Assembly (NCBI RefSeq): GCF_045209745.1
Contig: NZ_CP109273.1
Span: forward strand, 2,914,001 to 2,978,000
DNA from: Micromonospora sp045209745
GTDB lineage: Bacteria; Actinomycetota; Actinomycetes; Mycobacteriales; Micromonosporaceae
Length of the DNA: 64,000 bases
Direction of reading: 5' to 3'
Numbering within the stretch: the first letter of the stretch is position 1; every line of letters starts with the position of its first letter. Position numbers and translations under genes: made by a program. The notes beneath the pieces were generated by a model. It made no database searches, had not been told where the DNA came from, and saw only the letters and a program-made list of their open reading frames with translations. This document shows positions 60,282 through 64,000 of this stretch, in pieces.

Positions 60282-60926
60282 ATGCACCTGCTGCATATTG
60301 ACTCGAGTATTCGGGGCGAGTGGTCGGTCAGCCGGCGGCTCACCGCCCGCGCGGTCACCACCTGGCGCGCGGCCCACCCGGACGGCACGGTGACCTACCG
60401 GGACCTCGGCTCGGCTCCGCTGCCGCACCTGGACTCGGCGGGCGGTCTGGCCCGGATGACGCCAGCGGACCAGCACACCCCGGAGCAGCGCGAATCCTGG
60501 GAGCTCAGCGAGCAGCTGGTCGACGAGGTGAAGCAGGCCGACGTGGTGCTGCTCGGGCTGCCGCTCTACAACTACGGCGCGCCCAGCAGCGTCAAGGCGT
60601 GGGTCGATCACCTGATCGTGCCCGGCCTGGCCTACGACCTGACGACCCAGCAGGGCCTGCTCGGTGGGCGTGAGTTCGTCGTGCTGGCGACCCGGGGCGG
60701 CGGCTACGGCGAGAACACCCCGCGCAACGGCTGGGACCACGCCGAGCCCTGGCTCCCGCACGGCCTGTCGATGACCGGCCTGCAGCCGCGCTTCATCAGC
60801 ACCGAGCTGACCCTCGCCACCTCTGTCCCGGCGATGGCCGAGCTGATCCCGCTGCACGAGGCGAGCCTCGCGGCGACCGAGGAGGAGATCGACAACCTCT
60901 GGCTGCCGGCCTCCGCCCAGCTCTGA
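60282..60926 (+). CDS. azoR: FMN-dependent NADH-azoreductase (AzoR family)
   Basis: The 214-residue flavodoxin-fold protein begins MHLLHIDSSIRGEWSVSRRL (FMN phosphate loop), has LPLYNYGAPSSVKAWVDHLI (the typical PMYNF block) and FVVLATRGGGYGENTPRN. This is the family of NAD(P)H-dependent FMN azo/quinone reductases. The GGAGG ribosome site precedes the ATG. Regulated by the divergent MarR gene by inference. Confidence 0.92.
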   Translation: MHLLHIDSSIRGEWSVSRRLTARAVTTWRAAHPDGTVTYRDLGSAPLPHLDSAGGLARMTPADQHTPEQRESWELSEQLVDEVKQADVVLLGLPLYNYGAPSSVKAWVDHLIVPGLAYDLTTQQGLLGGREFVVLATRGGGYGENTPRNGWDHAEPWLPHGLSMTGLQPRFISTELTLATSVPAMAELIPLHEASLAATEEEIDNLWLPASAQL

Positions 60927-60940
60927 AGCGCCACCGGTAC

Positions 60941-60984
60941 GACGAGAGTGGCCGCCTCTGTCCTAGGGGCCGGCCGCTCTCGTC
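60941..60984. terminator. Bidirectional terminator between azoR and korB
   Basis: GACGAGAGTGGCCG (60941-60954) pairs with CGGCCGCTCTCGTC (60971-60984), with one G-T pair and a 16-base loop. It lies between two convergent genes, as expected of a shared terminator. Confidence 0.8.
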
Positions 60985-60997
60985 ACGGAACTGTGGG

Positions 60998-62032
60998 TCA
61001 GAGAATGGTCCAGGTGTCGCCGCTGCTCAGCAGGCCGGCGAGCTGCTGCTCGGGGGTTTCGGTGACCGTCGCCTTGGCGGCCGCGAGCTGGCTCTGCACC
61101 ACGCTGTCGTAGGACGGTCGGTCCACCGAGCGGAACACCCCGATCGGGGTGTTGCGCAGGTCCAGGCCGGGCAGCCGGGACAGCGCGAAGGCGTACGCCG
61201 GGTCGGTCACCGTCGCGTCGTGCACGACGATCTCCTCCGGGCGCACCGAACTGGTCTCCCGGACCTCCAGGCCGAACGCGCCCGGCGGGTGCACCACGCA
61301 GAACTGCCCGTCGGCGCCAAAGGTGATCGGCTGCCCGTGCTCCAGGCGGATCAGGTAGTCGTCTCGGGTGGCCGGGTCCTTGAGCTGTTCGAACGCCCCG
61401 TCGTTGAAGATGTTGCAGTTCTGGTAGATCTCCACGAACGCCGAGCCCTGGTGCTCGGCGGCGGCCCGCAGCACCGACTGCAGGTGCTTACGGTCGGAGT
61501 CGATGGTCCGACCGACGAAACTGGCCTCCGCGCCGAGGGCGAGCGAGAGCGGGTTGAACGGGGCGTCCGCCGAGCCGGCCGGGGTCGATTTGGTGACCTT
61601 GCCGACCTCGGACGTTGGCGAATACTGACCCTTGGTCAGCCCGTAGATCCGGTTGTTGAACAGCAGGATCTTGAGGTTGACGTTACGCCGCAGCGCGTGG
61701 ATCAGGTGGTTGCCGCCGATGGAGAGCGCGTCACCGTCGCCGGTGACCACCCAGACCGACAGGTCCGGCCGGGACACCGACAGGCCGGTCGCGATCGCCG
61801 GGGCGCGGCCGTGGATCGAGTGCATCCCGTACGTGTTCATGTAGTACGGGAAGCGCGACGAGCAGCCGATCCCGGAGACGAAGACCGTCCGCTCCCGGGG
61901 GATGTTCAGCTCCGGCATGAACTGCTGGATCGCCGCCAGGATGGCGTAGTCACCGCAGCCGGGGCACCAGCGCACCTCCTGGTCGGACTTGAAGTCCTTC
62001 GCGGTGAGCTTGAGGGCGACGGGCTCAGACAT
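60998..62032 (-). CDS. korB: 2-oxoacid:ferredoxin oxidoreductase, beta subunit
   Basis: The 344-residue protein has WCPGCGDYAILAAIQQFM (Fe-S and TPP-side motif), FVSGIGCSSRFPYYM and the thiamine diphosphate motif GDGDALSIGGNHLIHALRRN. It pairs with the alpha subunit to oxidise 2-oxoglutarate (or a related 2-oxoacid) with ferredoxin. The start overlaps the korA stop by eight bases. Full length. Confidence 0.95.
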   Translation of the reverse strand: MSEPVALKLTAKDFKSDQEVRWCPGCGDYAILAAIQQFMPELNIPRERTVFVSGIGCSSRFPYYMNTYGMHSIHGRAPAIATGLSVSRPDLSVWVVTGDGDALSIGGNHLIHALRRNVNLKILLFNNRIYGLTKGQYSPTSEVGKVTKSTPAGSADAPFNPLSLALGAEASFVGRTIDSDRKHLQSVLRAAAEHQGSAFVEIYQNCNIFNDGAFEQLKDPATRDDYLIRLEHGQPITFGADGQFCVVHPPGAFGLEVRETSSVRPEEIVVHDATVTDPAYAFALSRLPGLDLRNTPIGVFRSVDRPSYDSVVQSQLAAAKATVTETPEQQLAGLLSSGDTWTIL

Positions 62033-63872
62033 TCTTCAGGACCTCTTCCAGCGTCGTCTCCAGCTCGGCCGACGTGAACGGCAGGCCGCGGACCTGGTTG
62101 TAGCTGATCGCGTCGACGAGGTAGCGGGCCCGGATGACGTGGGCGAGCTGGCCCAGGTTCATCTCGGGGATGACCACCTTGTCGTAGGAGCGCAGCACCT
62201 CACCGAGGTTGGCCGGCATCGGGGCCAGGTGCCGCAGGTGCGCCTGGGCGATGGACAGGCCGCGCTGGCGGACCCCGCGGCAGGCCGCGCCGATCGGCCC
62301 GTACGTCGAGCCCCAGCCGAGGACCAGCACCCGGGCGTCGCCGTCCGGGTCCTCCACCTCGATGTCCGGCACCGGAATCGACTCGATCCGGGCCGCCCGG
62401 GTGCGCACCATGAAGTCGTGGTTGGCCGGGTCGTAGGAGATGTCCCCGGTCTTGTCGGCCTTCTCCAGGCCGCCGATCCGGTGCTCCAGCCCCGCCGTGC
62501 CGGGAATGGCCCACGGCCGGGCCAGGGTCTCCGGATCACGCAGGTAGGGCAGGAAGGTGGTGCCGTCCTCGCCGTTGGGCTCGGTGGCGAACTCGACCCG
62601 CAGGTCGGGCAGCGACTCCACGTCGGGCAGCAGCCACGGCTCCGAACCGTTGGCGACGTAGTTGTCCGACAGGAGGATCACCGGCGTGCGGTAGGTCAGC
62701 GCGATCCGAGCCGCCTCCAACGCCGCGAAGAAGCAGTCCGACGGCGACCGGGGCGCGATCACCGCGACCGGCGCCTCACCATGCCGACCAAACAGGGCCA
62801 TGTTCAGATCGGCCTGCTCGGTCTTGGTCGGCATCCCCGTCGACGGACCCGCCCGCTGCACATCCACGATCACCAGCGGCAGCTCCAGTGCCACCGCGAG
62901 CGAGATCGTCTCGCTCTTGAGTGCCACGCCCGGGCCGCTGGTGGTGGTCACTCCGAGCGACCCGCCGTAGGACGCGCCCAGCGCCGCACCGACCGCGGCG
63001 ATCTCATCCTCGGCCTGCATGGTGAGCACGCCGAAACGCTTGTGCTTGCTCAGCTCGTGCAGGATGTCCGACGCGGGCGTAATCGGGTACGCGCCGAGGA
63101 AGACCGGCAGCCCGGAGCGGACCCCGGCAGCGACGAGCCCCAGTGAGAGCGCCGCGTTGCCGGTGATGTTGCGGTACGTGCCCGGTTTCATCTTCGCCGG
63201 CTTGACCTCGTAGCGGACCGCGAAGTCCTCGGTGGTCTCGCCGAAGTTCCAGCCGGCCTTGAACGCGGCGACGTTCGCCGCGACCAGCTCCGGACGGGCC
63301 GCGAACTTGCGCTCCAGGAAGCGCAGCGTCGACTGATACGGCCGCGAATACATCCAGGAGAGCAGGCCGAGGGCGAACATGTTCTTCGACCGCTCGGCGT
63401 CCTTCTTCGATACCGCGTACGTGGCGAGCGCACCGACCGTCATCGAGGTCAGCGCCACCGGGTGCACGACGTAACCGGCCAGCGAGTCGTCGTCCAGAGG
63501 GCTGGTCTGGTAGCCGACCTTGGCGAGGTTGCGCTTGGTGAACTCATCGGTGTTGACGATGATGTCCGCGCCGCGCGGCAGGTCGGCCAGGTTGGCCTTC
63601 AACGCCGCCGGGTTCATCGCCACCAGCACGTTGGGCGCGTCGCCCGGCGTGAGGATGTCGTAGTCGGCGAAGTGCACCTGGAAGCTCGACACGCCAGGCA
63701 GAGTGCCGGCGGGAGCTCGGATCTCGGCGGGGAAGTTGGGCAGCGTGGAGATGTCGTTGCCGAGCTGCGCAGTCTCCGAGGTGAATCGGTCGCCGGTCAG
63801 CTGCATGCCGTCGCCGGAGTCACCGGCGAACCGGATGACCACCCGGTCGAGTTGACGGATCTGCTTGGTCAC
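62025..63872 (-). CDS. korA: 2-oxoacid:ferredoxin oxidoreductase, alpha subunit
   Basis: The GTG at 63872 begins TKQIRQLDRVVIRFAGDSGD (gamma-domain start fused to alpha). The alpha domain follows from about residue 225, with FLGAYPITPASDILHELSKH, TTTSGPGVALKSETISLAVA and QRAGPSTGMPTKTEQADL. 615 aa, the usual length of fused actinobacterial KorA. First gene of korAB. Confidence 0.95.
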   Translation of the reverse strand: MTKQIRQLDRVVIRFAGDSGDGMQLTGDRFTSETAQLGNDISTLPNFPAEIRAPAGTLPGVSSFQVHFADYDILTPGDAPNVLVAMNPAALKANLADLPRGADIIVNTDEFTKRNLAKVGYQTSPLDDDSLAGYVVHPVALTSMTVGALATYAVSKKDAERSKNMFALGLLSWMYSRPYQSTLRFLERKFAARPELVAANVAAFKAGWNFGETTEDFAVRYEVKPAKMKPGTYRNITGNAALSLGLVAAGVRSGLPVFLGAYPITPASDILHELSKHKRFGVLTMQAEDEIAAVGAALGASYGGSLGVTTTSGPGVALKSETISLAVALELPLVIVDVQRAGPSTGMPTKTEQADLNMALFGRHGEAPVAVIAPRSPSDCFFAALEAARIALTYRTPVILLSDNYVANGSEPWLLPDVESLPDLRVEFATEPNGEDGTTFLPYLRDPETLARPWAIPGTAGLEHRIGGLEKADKTGDISYDPANHDFMVRTRAARIESIPVPDIEVEDPDGDARVLVLGWGSTYGPIGAACRGVRQRGLSIAQAHLRHLAPMPANLGEVLRSYDKVVIPEMNLGQLAHVIRARYLVDAISYNQVRGLPFTSAELETTLEEVLKNV

Positions 63873-64000
63873 GCCTGCACCTCGCTTCGCTGCGCGTGGT
63901 CGCGCGGGCGGCTGAACATGATGGTGACCTCGCCTTGCCCGGCCACAGGACCTCCTTGACGCGACGTGTTACCGCACCGCCCCAGGCTGGTCCGGCCGCT

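Overview
The window is GC-rich actinomycete DNA with dense two-strand coding, many GTG starts and many 4-base start/stop overlaps. The ClpP with a ClgR-like regulator, KorAB ferredoxin oxidoreductase, large LuxR-type ATPase regulator, SigE-type sigma factors and DUF4407 gene all fit an actinomycete. Micromonosporaceae is my best guess and is inference only.

Layout. (1) 1-9.8 kb: a sensor kinase-like gene cut by the window edge, a membrane protein, a decayed transposase, a secreted S8 protease with FG-GAP repeats, an LPxTG-type surface protein and a large LuxR-type ATPase regulator. (2) 9.9-20.4 kb: a frameshifted lectin-like gene, a broken nucleotidyltransferase, an intact DDE insertion sequence that cuts an ECF sigma gene already fused to a transposase fragment, an operon of membrane protein, HTH regulator and MDR oxidoreductase, a frameshifted ECF sigma gene with its membrane partner, a PadR pair, and an IS110 element. 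(3) 20.4-54.1 kb: an accessory region that I read as three modules stacked at a tRNA-Arg(CCT) gene. About 262 bp of tRNA upstream sequence plus the 5' tRNA half occurs at 34.13, 38.02 and 53.88 kb, and only the last copy continues into a complete tRNA. A second repeat follows the CCTAA break point at 20.41, 34.38 and 38.28 kb. No integrase is visible. (4) 54.2-64 kb: ordinary chromosome with VOC, DoxX, lipoprotein, clpP and its likely regulator, a K+ channel, MarR/azoreductase and korAB.

Module 1 (20.4-34.4 kb) carries an AbiEii-like pair with one nonsense codon, a TOTE-type primase-helicase facing two companion genes, an orphan RHS-Hint-HNH toxin tip with a DUF4265 immunity-like gene, two transposases, a SigE/WD40-like pair and a beta-lactamase-fold protein. 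Module 2 (34.4-38.3 kb) carries a broken Nudix gene, an unrecognised two-gene pair and a SitI3-type immunity gene. Module 3 (38.3-54.1 kb) carries the most striking system: an unbroken minus-strand operon of eleven genes preceded by two tandem Crp/Fnr regulators. The eleven are a class III cyclase-fold protein, a membrane protein, a 97-aa protein, a coiled-coil membrane protein, a TerY-type vWA, a PP2C, a kinase, a DA1-like HExxH peptidase, a second vWA-like protein, a pseudokinase and DUF4407. A Pycsar effector-like (PycTM) membrane gene starts divergently from the regulators. Cyclase, cyclic-nucleotide-binding-type regulators, PycTM-like effector and a TerY/PP2C/kinase triad together suggest a nucleotide-signalled stress or defence system; that integration is my inference.

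Gene decay is concentrated in accessory genes and transposases and often sits at homopolymer runs. The operon of module 3 and the housekeeping genes at the right end are open throughout.
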